DNA of 64,000 bases, taken from WHTX01 sp038255145 (lineage in GTDB: Bacteria; Actinomycetota; Acidimicrobiia; Acidimicrobiales; CAIXPF01). Numbering within the stretch: position 1 is the stretch's first letter; each line of letters opens with the position of its first letter. The notes below the pieces were generated by a model. That model ran no database searches. It was not told where the DNA came from and was given only the letters and a program-made list of their open reading frames with translations. The stretch is from the NCBI GenBank assembly GCA_038255145.1, contig JBBSLP010000012.1, positions 30,111 through 94,110 of the forward strand. The letters run 5' to 3'. Below are positions 16,443 to 26,300 of this stretch, one piece after another. The position numbers and the translations under genes are program-made.

Positions 16443-17660
16443 ATGGCCCAGTGGCGGCGGTCCCGCGTGGTGGCCCCCGACCCACCGGCCGCGGGCCTTG
16501 GGCTGCTGGCCGCCCTGTACGTCGGCGGGCTGCTGGGCCCGTTCGGCGGTGGCCTGGTCAACACCATGCTGCCCGAGCTCCGCGACGAATTCGGCGCTGA
16601 CTCCCGCCAGGTCGGGTTCTCGCTCACCGCCTACTTCGTGCCCTTCGCCGTGGCCCTGCTGGTCTCGGGCACCCTGGGCGAGCGTTGGGGCCGCACCCGC
16701 ACCGTGCGCACGGCCTACTTCGGCTACGCCGGCGCCTCCCTGCTGTGCGCCCTGGCCCCCACCCTGGGCGTCTTCCTGGCCGGCCGGGCCCTGCAGGGAG
16801 CGGCCAACGCCTTCACCACCCCCCTGCTGCTGGCCGGTCTGGTCGAGCTCAGCCACCCGGATCGAGCCGGGCGGGCCGTGGGCATCTACGCCAGCTTCCA
16901 GGCCGCGGGCCAGTCCCTGTCCCCCATCCTCGGCGGCGTGGCCACCGAGGTGAACTGGCGACTGGCCTTCGTAGCCCTGACCGGGGTGGCCCTGCTGTTG
17001 GCCTCGTCCCCGCCTCCAGGCGAGCCCCGGCCCGGCGCGGCCCGACCCCCGTGGCGGGCCCTGCTGCAACTGCGGGTGGCGCTGCTGGGTGCCGCCGCGC
17101 TGGGGGCCAGCCTGGGCTGCCTGGGGGTGGCGTTCCTCGTCGCCCTGCGTCTACGGGACGACTTCGGCTTGGGCGCCGCAGCCACCGGCGCCGTCCTGGT
17201 GTGCTTCGGCGTGGCCGGCCTGCTGTGCGGCACCCTGTGGGGTCGGGTCATCGACCGGGTGGGCGGTCGCACCGCAGGCAGCACGGCCGCCGTGCTGTGC
17301 GCAGTGCTGCTGGTGGGGGTGGGGCGGGCCACGACGGTGACCCAGCTGGTGGTGCTGTGGACGGCCATGGGCTTCACCGCCTCGTTGCTGACGGTCGCCA
17401 TCCAGTCCCTGGCCACCGGGGTGGTGCCCGCCAACCGGGGCGGCGGGGTGTCGGTCATCCTCGCTTTCCGCTTCGGCGGCCTGGCCATCGCCCCTGCCCT
17501 GTGGCTGCCCCTGGCCGAGGGGCCGGGCGACGCGTGGGCCTTCGGTGGCGCCGCCGTCGTGACCCTGACCGTGGTGGCCCTGCTGGCGCCGTTGGGACGA
17601 TGGGTGCCGGGCCCCACCCCCGGCTGGGGCGGCCCCGCCCCGCGGCTGGCCGCCAGCTGA
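16443..17660 (+). CDS. Major facilitator superfamily transporter
   Basis: A 405-residue integral membrane protein with about twelve hydrophobic segments. The MFS signature after helix 2 is GTLGERWGRTRTVR, and helix 4-5 shows GRALQGAANAF; the second half repeats it with GRVIDRVGGRTAG. The early helix FGGGLVNTMLPELRDEFG matches the drug:H+ antiporter 1 group, so it may export a small molecule. Substrate and coupling cannot be told. ATG 16443; the gene stands alone, divergent from rpiA by about 220 bases. Confidence 0.88.
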   Translation: MAQWRRSRVVAPDPPAAGLGLLAALYVGGLLGPFGGGLVNTMLPELRDEFGADSRQVGFSLTAYFVPFAVALLVSGTLGERWGRTRTVRTAYFGYAGASLLCALAPTLGVFLAGRALQGAANAFTTPLLLAGLVELSHPDRAGRAVGIYASFQAAGQSLSPILGGVATEVNWRLAFVALTGVALLLASSPPPGEPRPGAARPPWRALLQLRVALLGAAALGASLGCLGVAFLVALRLRDDFGLGAAATGAVLVCFGVAGLLCGTLWGRVIDRVGGRTAGSTAAVLCAVLLVGVGRATTVTQLVVLWTAMGFTASLLTVAIQSLATGVVPANRGGGVSVILAFRFGGLAIAPALWLPLAEGPGDAWAFGGAAVVTLTVVALLAPLGRWVPGPTPGWGGPAPRLAAS

Positions 17661-17700
17661 GCTTGCGGCCGCCCGCTCATCCGACGCCACCTTGCCGGCG

Positions 17701-18600
17701 TCAGGCCAGGCGGACCAGGCCCTCCTGGACCACCGTGGCCACGAGCACGCCGTCGGGTCGCAGGAAGTCGCCCCGCACCTGGGCCCGGGCGCCGGCGGTC
17801 GACAACACGGTCTGCTCGTAGAGCAGCCAGCCGTCGGCCCGGGCCGGGCGGCAGAACCACATGGCGTGGTCCAGGCTCGCCCCCTGCAGGCGGTCGTCGG
17901 TCCAGCGCAGCCCGTGGGGCAGCATGGCGTTGTCGATCAGGGTCTCGTCCGACAGGTAGGCGAGGGCGGCGGCGTGCACGGCGGGGTCGTCGCCCAGGTC
18001 CTCGGCCGCTCGCAGCCACATGCGCTGGGGCCCGGTGACCGGCCCTTCCGGGGGGTTGGCCGGGGGGTCGACGTAGCGCACCTCCACCGGACGGCCGGGC
18101 CCGAACAGGTAGCCGTGTCCGGTCACCGACCCGATGGCCAGGCCCCGGCGCAGCCAGTGCCGGTAGTGGGGGTCGTCAGGGGTGGGCCCGTCGTCGAGGC
18201 GGAGCGGTGGCGACCAGTCCAGGCCCGGCTCGGGGCGGTGGAACGAGGCCAGCAGGCGGAACACCTCGCGGTCGCCCTGGCAGGCCAGCACCTCGCGGGT
18301 GGCGAAGGCCCGACCGTCGCGCACCACGGCCACCCGGTAGTCGATGGACCGGGCGGGGTCCCCGGCCCGCAGGAAGTAGGCGTGCAGCGAGTGGGCCACC
18401 GGGGTGGTCCCGTCACCGGGCTCGGCGGAAGCCATCGACCGGGTCGCCGCCACCAGGGCCTGGGCCAGGAACTGACCCCCGTAGACCCGCTCGCCACCAG
18501 GGGACGAGCGCCCGACGTGCACGTCGCCGCCACGCTCCTCGAGGTCGAGCAGGTCGACCAGCCGCTCGGGTCGCTCCCCGGCGGAGGGCTCGCCGGCCAC
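17701..18600 (-). CDS. Acyl-CoA thioesterase II (TesB family), first copy
   Basis: A 299-residue double hot-dog thioesterase that hydrolyses acyl-CoA to free acid and CoA. The first half has the typical GGERVYGGQFLAQALVAA and HSLHAYFLRAGD; the second half has ASLDHAMWFCRP with the catalytic-type Asp, WLLYEQ and the terminal VATVVQEGLVR with the conserved Gln. These match E. coli TesB landmarks. The GTG at 18600 lies two bases after the stop of the BtuF-like gene, so it is the last gene of the leftward operon 20368-17701. A second, more distant copy is at 60181. Confidence 0.9.
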   Translation of the reverse strand: MAGEPSAGERPERLVDLLDLEERGGDVHVGRSSPGGERVYGGQFLAQALVAATRSMASAEPGDGTTPVAHSLHAYFLRAGDPARSIDYRVAVVRDGRAFATREVLACQGDREVFRLLASFHRPEPGLDWSPPLRLDDGPTPDDPHYRHWLRRGLAIGSVTGHGYLFGPGRPVEVRYVDPPANPPEGPVTGPQRMWLRAAEDLGDDPAVHAAALAYLSDETLIDNAMLPHGLRWTDDRLQGASLDHAMWFCRPARADGWLLYEQTVLSTAGARAQVRGDFLRPDGVLVATVVQEGLVRLA

Positions 18601-18602
18601 GG

Positions 18603-19322
18603 TCAGACCCCGGCCACGAGGCGATCGACGGCGTGGGCCAGCCGCGCGAACGCCGCGGGGGTGCGGGTGCCCCACCAGAACAGGTCCTGGCCGTCGACCA
18701 GGGTGGCCGGCGCCACCTCGGCCACCTGGCTCCGGTGGCGCTCGGCGAAGGGGTAGGGCTCGGTGGGCAGCAGCACCAGGTCGGTCCCCCGGGCCGCGGC
18801 CTCCTCCAGGGTGACCTCGGGGTAGCGCACCTCGGCGTCGGCGAACACGTTGGCCACACCCAGGTGGGCCAGCAGGGACGAGCCGTAGGTGTCCCCGCCC
18901 AGGCTCATCCACGGGCGTCGCCAGATGGGCACGAAGGCCCGCAGGCGCACCGGCGGCACCGGCGGCGGCTCCCACGACGGCGCCGGGTCGACCCCGACCC
19001 GCTCGGCCAGGGCGGCCAGCTGGGGGCCGACGTCGCCCACGGCGTCGATGTGGAAGGTGAAGGTGTCCAGGCCGGCGGCCACGAGCACCTCGTGGTGGTC
19101 CAGCAGGTTCTCCTCCTCGCACATGACCACCAGCTCGGGGCGCAGGGCGATGACGGCGTCGAGGTCGGGGTCCTTGGTCCCGCCCACGTGGGGCAGGTCG
19201 GGCTGCTCGCAGAAGCGGGTGCAGGCCACGGGCACGACACCCAGGGCCAGCAGCGACTCGGTGGCCGAGGGCACCAGGCTCACCACCCGGGGCGTGCCAC
19301 GACGGGCCGGGACCGCGGTCAC
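18603..19322 (-). CDS. BtuF/TroA-like helical-backbone metal (cobalamin) receptor, cytoplasmic form
   Basis: A 239-residue periplasmic-binding-protein-fold domain: RVVSLVPSATESLLALG at the start, KDPDLDAVIALRPELVVM in the middle, and a long connecting helix. This is the BtuF/FhuD fold that binds vitamin B12 or metal chelates. Unlike a transporter receptor it has no signal peptide or lipobox, and no ABC permease is nearby. The GTG at 19322 overlaps the previous gene (GTGA). Stand-alone cytoplasmic versions of this domain are known in bacteria but their role is not established. Fold call sure, ligand unknown. Confidence 0.82.
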   Translation of the reverse strand: MTAVPARRGTPRVVSLVPSATESLLALGVVPVACTRFCEQPDLPHVGGTKDPDLDAVIALRPELVVMCEEENLLDHHEVLVAAGLDTFTFHIDAVGDVGPQLAALAERVGVDPAPSWEPPPVPPVRLRAFVPIWRRPWMSLGGDTYGSSLLAHLGVANVFADAEVRYPEVTLEEAAARGTDLVLLPTEPYPFAERHRSQVAEVAPATLVDGQDLFWWGTRTPAAFARLAHAVDRLVAGV

Positions 19323-19972
19323 GGCCCCGGCGGCCGCAGCAACCTGGCCTTCTCGGCGGCGAACTCGGCGTCGGTGAGGTGGCCGTGCTCCCGCAGGGCG
19401 GCCAGCTTCTCCAGCTGCTCGGCCACCGACAGGGGCCCGCTCCCGGCGCCCGGCGGCAGGATCACGGCCCGGGAGCGCTCGTCGTGCAGGTCCATCTGGT
19501 GGATGATCTCGTGCTGCACGGCGGTGGGCTTGGGGATGTCGGTGAAGCGCTGGACCCCGGAGTCGCTGCCCGACTCGATGAGGAGGTCACCGGCGTTGAT
19601 CATGCGCTCGAACAGCTTCTGGCTGAAGTCGACGGTGTTGACCTTGTCGAGGGGCATCTGCACCCCCCGCTTGTTGATGAAGCCCTGGCGGTAGACGAGC
19701 CGCTCGGACGTCACCACGAACTCGGTCTTCACCCAGCGCAGGTACTTGAAGCCGAAGTAGAGCAGGGCGGCGACGACGAGGACGGCGGCGAAGGCGCCCA
19801 GCGGCCAACCCCACGCCGCGCCACCGGAGTCGGCCACGGCCACCAGGGCGAACAGGCCGATGGCGGTGGCGGCGATGAGGGCGATGCCGGCCGGGGCCAG
19901 GAACACCCAGTGGGGCGACAGGTCGAGGATGAGCTCCTCGTCGTCCTGCAGTTGGTCGCGCGGGAACGGCAC
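19319..19972 (-). CDS. Membrane protein with bacterial PH domain and SHOCT tail
   Basis: A 217-residue protein. Two transmembrane helices lie near residues 24-48 and 55-75. They are followed by a PH-like domain of the YdbS/YdbT type (TEFVVTSERLVYRQGFINKRGVQMPLDKVNTVDF is split over two strands) and a C-terminal SHOCT motif, EQLEKLAALREHGHLTDAEF. SHOCT segments usually mediate oligomerisation or accompany secreted and membrane proteins. GTG start at 19972. It overlaps the BtuF-like gene downstream and follows the metallopeptidase gene by 45 bases. Function unknown. Confidence 0.8.
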   Translation of the reverse strand: MPFPRDQLQDDEELILDLSPHWVFLAPAGIALIAATAIGLFALVAVADSGGAAWGWPLGAFAAVLVVAALLYFGFKYLRWVKTEFVVTSERLVYRQGFINKRGVQMPLDKVNTVDFSQKLFERMINAGDLLIESGSDSGVQRFTDIPKPTAVQHEIIHQMDLHDERSRAVILPPGAGSGPLSVAEQLEKLAALREHGHLTDAEFAAEKARLLRPPGP

Positions 19973-20017
19973 CGCGGCATCGTACCGGCAGGGGCCGTGC
20001 CGGCGCTGACCTGCGCC

Positions 20018-20368
20018 TCAGTCCCAGCCCAGCTCGACGAGGCGGTCCTCGTCGATGCCGAAGTGGTGGGCCACCTCGTGCAGCACCGTGGTGGCCACCT
20101 CGTCGACCACGTCGGCCTCGCTGTCGCACAGCTCGCAGATGGCCAGGCGGTAGATGGTCACCCGGTCGGGCATGACCAGTCCGCCGTAGTCCCCCCGATC
20201 GGTCAGCGGCGTGCCCTCGTACAGGCCCAGCAGGTCGTCGATGTCGGGGTGGCGGTCCTCGACGAACACGGCCACGTTGTCCATGATGGCGGCCAGCTCG
20301 TCGGGGATCAGGTCGAGGGCGTCGGCCACCAGCTCCTCGAACTGTGGACCGCTGAGGTCGATCACCAC
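20018..20368 (-). CDS. Small zincin-like metallopeptidase (DUF1025/MMP-like family)
   Basis: A 116-residue protein with the zinc motif TVLHEVAHHFGIDEDRLVELGW, in which HEVAHH is the HExxH helix and the downstream Asp/Glu could be the third ligand. The preceding PDRVTIYRLAICELC fits the conserved 'I-x-I-Y' strand of this family. Proteins of this size are thought to be minimal metallopeptidases; substrates are unknown. GTG 20368 or the next codon GTG 20365 is the start. It is the first gene of the leftward group ending with the thioesterase. Confidence 0.8.
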   Translation of the reverse strand: MVIDLSGPQFEELVADALDLIPDELAAIMDNVAVFVEDRHPDIDDLLGLYEGTPLTDRGDYGGLVMPDRVTIYRLAICELCDSEADVVDEVATTVLHEVAHHFGIDEDRLVELGWD

Positions 20369-20437
20369 CGCGACCGTAGCGGCGGGTGAGCCCGCCCTCT
20401 CACGAGACCGTCACATGTCGTGGGTACGCTGCGCCGC

Positions 20438-22420
20438 GTGGCTCCCGATCCCCTGCTCGCCGGGCTCGACGACAGCCAGCGCGCCGCGGTCACCGACACC
20501 CACCGGCCCCTGGCCATCCTCGCGCCGGCGGGGTCGGGCAAGACGCGGGTGCTGGTGCGGCGGGTGGCGTGGCTGTCCGAGCAGGGTGAGATCGACCCCC
20601 GGCGCACGCTGTGCCTCTCGTTCACCCGGGAAGCGGCGCGCGAGCTGCGAAGCCGCCTGACCACGGTCGGCCTGCACGACCTGCCCGCGGCGGCCACCTT
20701 CCACGCCACCGCGGCCGCCCTGCTACGGGTGTGGCACGCCGATCGGGGCCGGCGGCCGCCCAAGTTGGCCGAGGACCGCCGGGCCCTGTTGGCCCGGGCC
20801 CTGGGTGACGTGGCCATGCCCGACGTATCCTCCCTCGAGCTCGAGATCGGTTGGGCCAAGGGGCGGGGGATCGGTCCAAAGGACTACGCGGCCCGGGCCC
20901 GGGCCGCCCGCCGGTCCCCGCCCGACGGCGTCGACGTCACCGCCACCCGCTACGCCGCCTACGAGACGTCCCTGGCCCGGGGCGGGCTCATCGACTTCGA
21001 CGACCTGTTGTCCAACTGCGCCGACGCCATCGACCGCGATGCCGCCTTCGCCGCGTCGCAGCGCTGGCGCTTCCGCCACCTGTTCGTCGACGAGTTCCAG
21101 GACCTCAACCCGCTCCAGTTCCGCCTGTTGGGTTCCCTGCTCGGCGGGCGCGGGGACGTCACCGTCGTGGGCGATCCCGACCAGGCCATCTACGGGTGGA
21201 ACGGCGCCGACGCCCGCTACCTGACCGACGTCGAGGAGCACCTGCCCGGGGCCAAGGTCATCCGCCTGGAGACCAACTACCGCTCGGTGGGCCCCGTCGT
21301 CGCCGTGTCGAGCGCGCTGCTGAGCACCCCCGTCGAGGCCGCCCGCACCGACGGACCCGTGCCCGAGGTGCGCCGCTACGCCAACGAGGCCGACGAGTGC
21401 GCGGGCATCGCCGAGTGGGCCCGGGCCCGCCACCACGAGGGCGTGGGTTGGTCGGACCAGGCCGTGCTCGTGCGCACCAACGCCCTGGCCCGCAAGCTGG
21501 TCAGCGGCCTGCGGGCCGTGGGCATCCCCGCGGCTCCCGACGGCGCCGGGCGGGGCCCCTCCACCACCGACCTCGTGGCCGTGGCCGCCCGGGGCAGCTC
21601 CATGGCCGACCTGCTGTCCCCCGACGAGCCCATCGAGGGCGACGAGGGCGCCGGCGAGGTGGCGGCCGCCTGCGCCGAGCTGGCCCGGGAGTACCTGGCC
21701 CTCGACCCCGGCGCCACCCCGGCTCGCTTCACGGTGTGGTTGCGGGCCGCAGGCGCCGGCGGCCACGACGGCCAGAGTTGGGGCCCCCGCATCACCGTGG
21801 CCACCTTCCACGCCGCCAAGGGCCTCGAATGGCGGGCCGTGCAGGTCGTGGGCCTGGAGGAGGGCTACGTCCCCGCCGGCCGGGCCCGCACCACGGCCCG
21901 GCACGCCGAGGAGCGACGGCTGCTCTACGTGGCCCTGTCCCGGGCCACCGACCGGTTGTGCTGCTCGTGGACCGCCCAGCGCCACCTGGGCGGGCGTCGG
22001 GTCGAGCGGCGGCCCTCCCCGTTCCTCGACGTGGTGGTCGAGGCGTGCGAGACGGCCACCGCGGCCGAGGCCCAGGTGGCTCCGGGGGAGGCCGCCCGCC
22101 GGGCCCGCCAGACCCTGGCCCACGCGGCGAAGGAACGCGACTTCGCCCAGCGCGAGGCCGAGGCCCGGGTGGCCGCCCTGGGGCTGGGCCGACGGGCCGC
22201 GGACACCGCCCTGCTCGAGGCCCTGGTGACGTGGCGGGCGGGACAGGCCCGGGCTGCGGGCATCACCGCGCCGGCCGTGCTCACCGACGCCACCCTGGAA
22301 GCGGTGGCCCGCACCCGGCCCCGCACCGTCGACGAACTGGCCGCCACCAGCGGTGTCGGTCCCCTGCGGGCCCGCCGCCTGGCGCCCGGCCTGTTGGCCG
22401 CGCTGGCCGCCGCCACCTGA
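20438..22420 (+). CDS. UvrD/Rep-type superfamily 1 DNA helicase with C-terminal HRDC domain (UvrD2-like)
   Basis: A 660-residue 3'-5' DNA helicase. Motifs in order: Walker A APAGSGKTRVL (Lys about 35), Ia FTREAARELRSRL, II VDEFQDLN, III VVGDPDQAIYGWNGA, IV ETNYRSVGPVV, V VATFHAAKGLEW, VI RRLLYVALSRATD. After residue 590 a HRDC domain follows (LLEALVTWRAGQARAAGI, then TSGVGPLRARRL). This is the plan of mycobacterial UvrD2, though without the tetracysteine motif I would expect between the helicase core and HRDC. GTG 20438 is the start. It probably acts in DNA repair with nearby xthA, which lies convergent. Confidence 0.9.
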   Translation: MAPDPLLAGLDDSQRAAVTDTHRPLAILAPAGSGKTRVLVRRVAWLSEQGEIDPRRTLCLSFTREAARELRSRLTTVGLHDLPAAATFHATAAALLRVWHADRGRRPPKLAEDRRALLARALGDVAMPDVSSLELEIGWAKGRGIGPKDYAARARAARRSPPDGVDVTATRYAAYETSLARGGLIDFDDLLSNCADAIDRDAAFAASQRWRFRHLFVDEFQDLNPLQFRLLGSLLGGRGDVTVVGDPDQAIYGWNGADARYLTDVEEHLPGAKVIRLETNYRSVGPVVAVSSALLSTPVEAARTDGPVPEVRRYANEADECAGIAEWARARHHEGVGWSDQAVLVRTNALARKLVSGLRAVGIPAAPDGAGRGPSTTDLVAVAARGSSMADLLSPDEPIEGDEGAGEVAAACAELAREYLALDPGATPARFTVWLRAAGAGGHDGQSWGPRITVATFHAAKGLEWRAVQVVGLEEGYVPAGRARTTARHAEERRLLYVALSRATDRLCCSWTAQRHLGGRRVERRPSPFLDVVVEACETATAAEAQVAPGEAARRARQTLAHAAKERDFAQREAEARVAALGLGRRAADTALLEALVTWRAGQARAAGITAPAVLTDATLEAVARTRPRTVDELAATSGVGPLRARRLAPGLLAALAAAT

Positions 22421-22463
22421 GGCGGCGCAGCTGGTCCGCGGCCCGGGGCGCGAAGGACCCGGT

Positions 22464-23234
22464 TCAGTCCCGGAAGCTGGCCACCACGGCCGTGTGGTCC
22501 GACGGCTTGGAGCCCTTGCGGGCGTTGCGGTCCACGAACACCAGCTCGAGCCGCTCGGCCAGCGGTGCGCTCAGCAGCAGGTGGTCGATGCGCATGCCCA
22601 GCTTCTTGTGGAAGCTGCCGGCCCGGTAGTCCCAGTAGGTGTAGAGGCCGGGGTCGGGGTATCGGGACCGCAGGGCGTCGACCAGGCCCAGGTCGAGCAG
22701 GGCCCGGTAGGCGTCGCGCTCGGGCACGCTCACGTGCGTCGAGCCCTCGAAGGCGCCGATGTCCCACACGTCGTCGTCACCGGGGGCGATGTTGTAGTCG
22801 CCGCACAGCGCCAGGGGCAGGGCGGGGTCGGCCGCCGCCACCACCAGGCGCAACCGCTCGAGCCAGCCCAGCTTGTAGCGGTAGTGGTCGTCGAGCAGGG
22901 TGCGGCCGTTGGGCACGTACATGCTGGCCACCCGGACCCCGCCGCACGTGGCCCACAGCAGCCGGGCCTCGCTGTCGGGCTCGGCATCGTCACCGAAGCC
23001 GGCCACCACATCGTCGAGGCCCACCCGGGACAGGATGGCCACCCCGTTCCACTGGCCCTGGCCGGCATGGGCCGACTCGTAGCCCAGGGCCGAGAAGGCC
23101 AGCGAGGGGAAGGCGGTGTCGGCCAACTTCGTCTCCTGCAGGCAGACGACGTCGGGCTCCATCTCTGACAGCCAGGCCTCGACGCGCGGCAGGCGGGCGC
23201 CGAGCGAGTTCACGTTCCAGGTCGCGAGCCGCAC
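22464..23234 (-). CDS. xthA: Exodeoxyribonuclease III / AP endonuclease
   Basis: A 256-residue base-excision-repair nuclease of the ExoIII family. Conserved blocks: LATWNVNSLGARLPRV with the metal-site Asn, VVCLQETKL with Glu34, LCGDYNIAPGDDDVWD, the AP-site loop HKKLGMRIDHLLLS and the final SDHTAVVASF with the catalytic His. The GTG at 23234 is chosen because family members begin with 'M-R-x-A-T-W-N-V-N-S'; a TTG three codons upstream is the alternative. It converges on the helicase gene with 43 bases between the stops. Confidence 0.94.
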   Translation of the reverse strand: MRLATWNVNSLGARLPRVEAWLSEMEPDVVCLQETKLADTAFPSLAFSALGYESAHAGQGQWNGVAILSRVGLDDVVAGFGDDAEPDSEARLLWATCGGVRVASMYVPNGRTLLDDHYRYKLGWLERLRLVVAAADPALPLALCGDYNIAPGDDDVWDIGAFEGSTHVSVPERDAYRALLDLGLVDALRSRYPDPGLYTYWDYRAGSFHKKLGMRIDHLLLSAPLAERLELVFVDRNARKGSKPSDHTAVVASFRD

Positions 23235-23378
23235 CCGGCGCAAGCTACCGGTGCGCCCGGACCGGGGCCATCGGCGGCGTCCTGACGGCTCCGCGGCGGC
23301 TTCGTGACGACGCCGCGGGCGGCTCAGCGGCGGCTCCCTCGAAGACGCCGCGCGTGGGGCCCGATAGCATCGCGTGAC

Positions 23379-26300
23379 GTGGCTGACGATCGACCGTCTT
23401 CCTCGTCCCTGGGCCCCAACGCGTGGCTCGTGGACGAGATGTACGAGCAGTACCTCTCACATCCGGAGTCGGTGAACGAGAGCTGGCGAGAGTTCTTCGC
23501 CGACTACCGCCCCGATGCCCCGGCCCTGGCCGCAGCGGCACCGCCGCGCAACGGCCAGGCCGCGGCCACACCCGCCGCGACCAGCGCCTCTGCCGGCACC
23601 GCCGCGCCCACCGCCACCACCAACGGGTCTTCGACCGCGCCCGCGGCCCCGGCGTCCACCGCTGCGGCCAAGGCCGCCGCGGCCGCCGCCACAGCCGGTG
23701 ACCCCATCCGCGGCGCGGCCGCCCGGGTGGTGGCCAACATGAAGACCAGCCTCGAGGTGCCCACCGCCACCAGCTTCCGCGAGGTGCCGGCCAAGCTGCT
23801 CGAGGTCAACCGCAAGGCCATCAACGACTACCTGGGTCGCAGTCGGGGCGGCAAGGTCAGCTTCACCCACCTCATCGGCTACGCGGCTGTGCGGGCCATC
23901 GCCGATTCGGTGCCGGTCATGAACTCCAGCTTCGTGGAGACGGCCGAGGGCCAGCCCCGGGTCGTGCACCACGAGCACGTCAGCCTGGGCGTGGCCGTCG
24001 ACCAGGAGAACGCCGATGGCACCCGGTCCCTGATGGTGCCGGTCATCAAGGACGCCGACGCCCTCGACTTCCGCGAGTTCGTGGGCGCCTACGAGGACCT
24101 GATCCGCAAGGTGCGCTCCAAGAAGCTCACCGCCGACGACCTGGCCGGGGCCAGCGTCAGCCTGACCAACCCCGGCACCATCGGCACCCTGCAGTCGGTC
24201 CCCCGCCTGATGAAGACCCAGGGCGTGATCGTCGGTGTGGGCCGCATCGACTACCCGGCCGCCTTCGAGGGCTCGGACCCCGCGGCCCTGGCCCGCCTGG
24301 GCGTGTCCAAGACGGTGGTCGTCACCTCGACCTACGACCACCGGGTCATCCAGGGCGCCGAGAGCGGCATGTTCCTGGCCAAGGTGCACTCGTTGCTCCT
24401 GGGCGGCGACAACTTCTACGACGACGTGTTCCGGTCCATGGGCGTGCCCTCGGTGCCCGTCGACTGGCGCCGGGACTCCAACCCCGACGACGAGCTCGAG
24501 TCGATGGTGGCCAAGCAGATGCAGGTCGACCAGCTGGTCAACATGCACCGGGTCCGCGGTCACCTCAACGCCGACCTCGACCCGCTGCGCCTGGTCGAGC
24601 CGGCCATGCACACCGAGCTCGACCCCAACACCTACGGGCTCACCATCTGGGACCTCGACCGCGAGTTCCTCACCAACGGCCTGGCCGGCAGCCGCAAGAT
24701 GGCCCTGCGCGACGTGCTCTCGGTCCTGCGTGACGCCTACTGCCGCACCATCGGCATCGAGTACATGCACATCCAGGACGTCGAGGAGAAGCGCTGGATC
24801 CAGGAGCACGTCGAGGGCGTGCCCACGGTGCTCTCCCGCGAGGAGAAGCTCCACCTGCTGGGCAGGCTGAACGCGGCCGAGGCCCTGGAGAAGTTCCTCG
24901 GCACCCGCTACATCTCCCAGAAGCGCTTCGGCATCGAGGGGGCGGAGTCGGCCATCCCCCTGCTCGACACCATCCTCGGTGACGCGGCGGACGACGGGCT
25001 CGACTCGGCCGTCATGGGCATGGCCCACCGGGGCCGGCTCAACGTGCTGGTCAACATCGTGGGCAAGTCCTACAAGCAGCTCTTCCGCGAGTTCGAGGAC
25101 TACGTCGACCCCGACACCGTCCAGGGTTCGGGCGACGTGAAGTACCACCTGGGCCAGGTGGGCAAGTTCGTGTCCCGCAACGGCAAGGACATCGTGGTCA
25201 CCCTGGCTGCGAACCCCTCGCACCTCGAAGCGGTCGACCCCGTGGTCGTGGGCATGGCCCGGGCCCGCATGGACCAGATCGCCCCCGGCACCTCGATCAA
25301 GCGCTACCCGGTGCTGCCCGTGCTCGTGCACGGCGACGCCGCCTTCGCCGGCCAGGGCGTGGTGGCCGAGACGCTGAACCTGTCCAACATCAAGGGCTAC
25401 CGGGTCGGCGGCACCATCCACCTGGTCATCAACAACCAGGTCGGCTTCACCACCTCGCCCGAGGCGGCCCGCAGCTCGGTGTACGCCACCGACGTGGCCA
25501 AGATGGTCCAGGCGCCGATCCTCCACGTCAACGGGGACGACCCCGAGGCCTGCGTGCGGGTGGCCCACCTGGCCTTCCAGTACCGCCAGACGTTCAACAA
25601 GGACGTCGTCATCGACATGGTGTGCTACCGCCGCCACGGTCACAACGAGGGCGACGACCCCAGCTACACCCAGCCCGCCATGTACCGGCGCATCGACGAG
25701 CGCCGCTCGGTGCGCAAGCTGTACACCGAGGCCCTGGTCAAGCGGGGCGACATCACCCTCGAAGAGGCCGAGGCCGCCCTCGAGGACTTCCAGAAGCGCC
25801 TGCAGGGCGCCCTCGACGAAACCCGGGCCTCGGCCCCGCCCCAGGTCATCGCCCCCGTGGCCAAGATGGTCGGGGTCCTGCCCCACGTGGGCACGGGTGT
25901 GACCCGCGAGCGCATCGAGCACGTGTACGCCGCCCTCAACAGCGTGCCCGAGGACTTCACCATCCACCCCAAGCTGGCCCGCCAGTTCACCGCCCGGGAC
26001 AAGATGTTCCAGGGCGGCATGGTCGACTGGGCCTTGGGCGAGGCCTTCGCCCTGGGTACCCTGCTGGCCGACGGGGTCTCGGTCCGCCTGTCCGGCCAGG
26101 ACAGCCGACGGGGCACGTTCTCGCACCGTCACTCGACCCTGATCGACTACGAGACCAACCTCGAGTTCACCCCCCTGGCCCAGCTGGCCGGCGAGGGCGA
26201 CTCGCAGCTGTGGCTGTATGACTCCCTGCTGTCGGAGTACGCGGCCCTGGGCTTCGAGTACGGCTACACCGTGGTCAACAAGGACGCCCTGGTCATGTGG

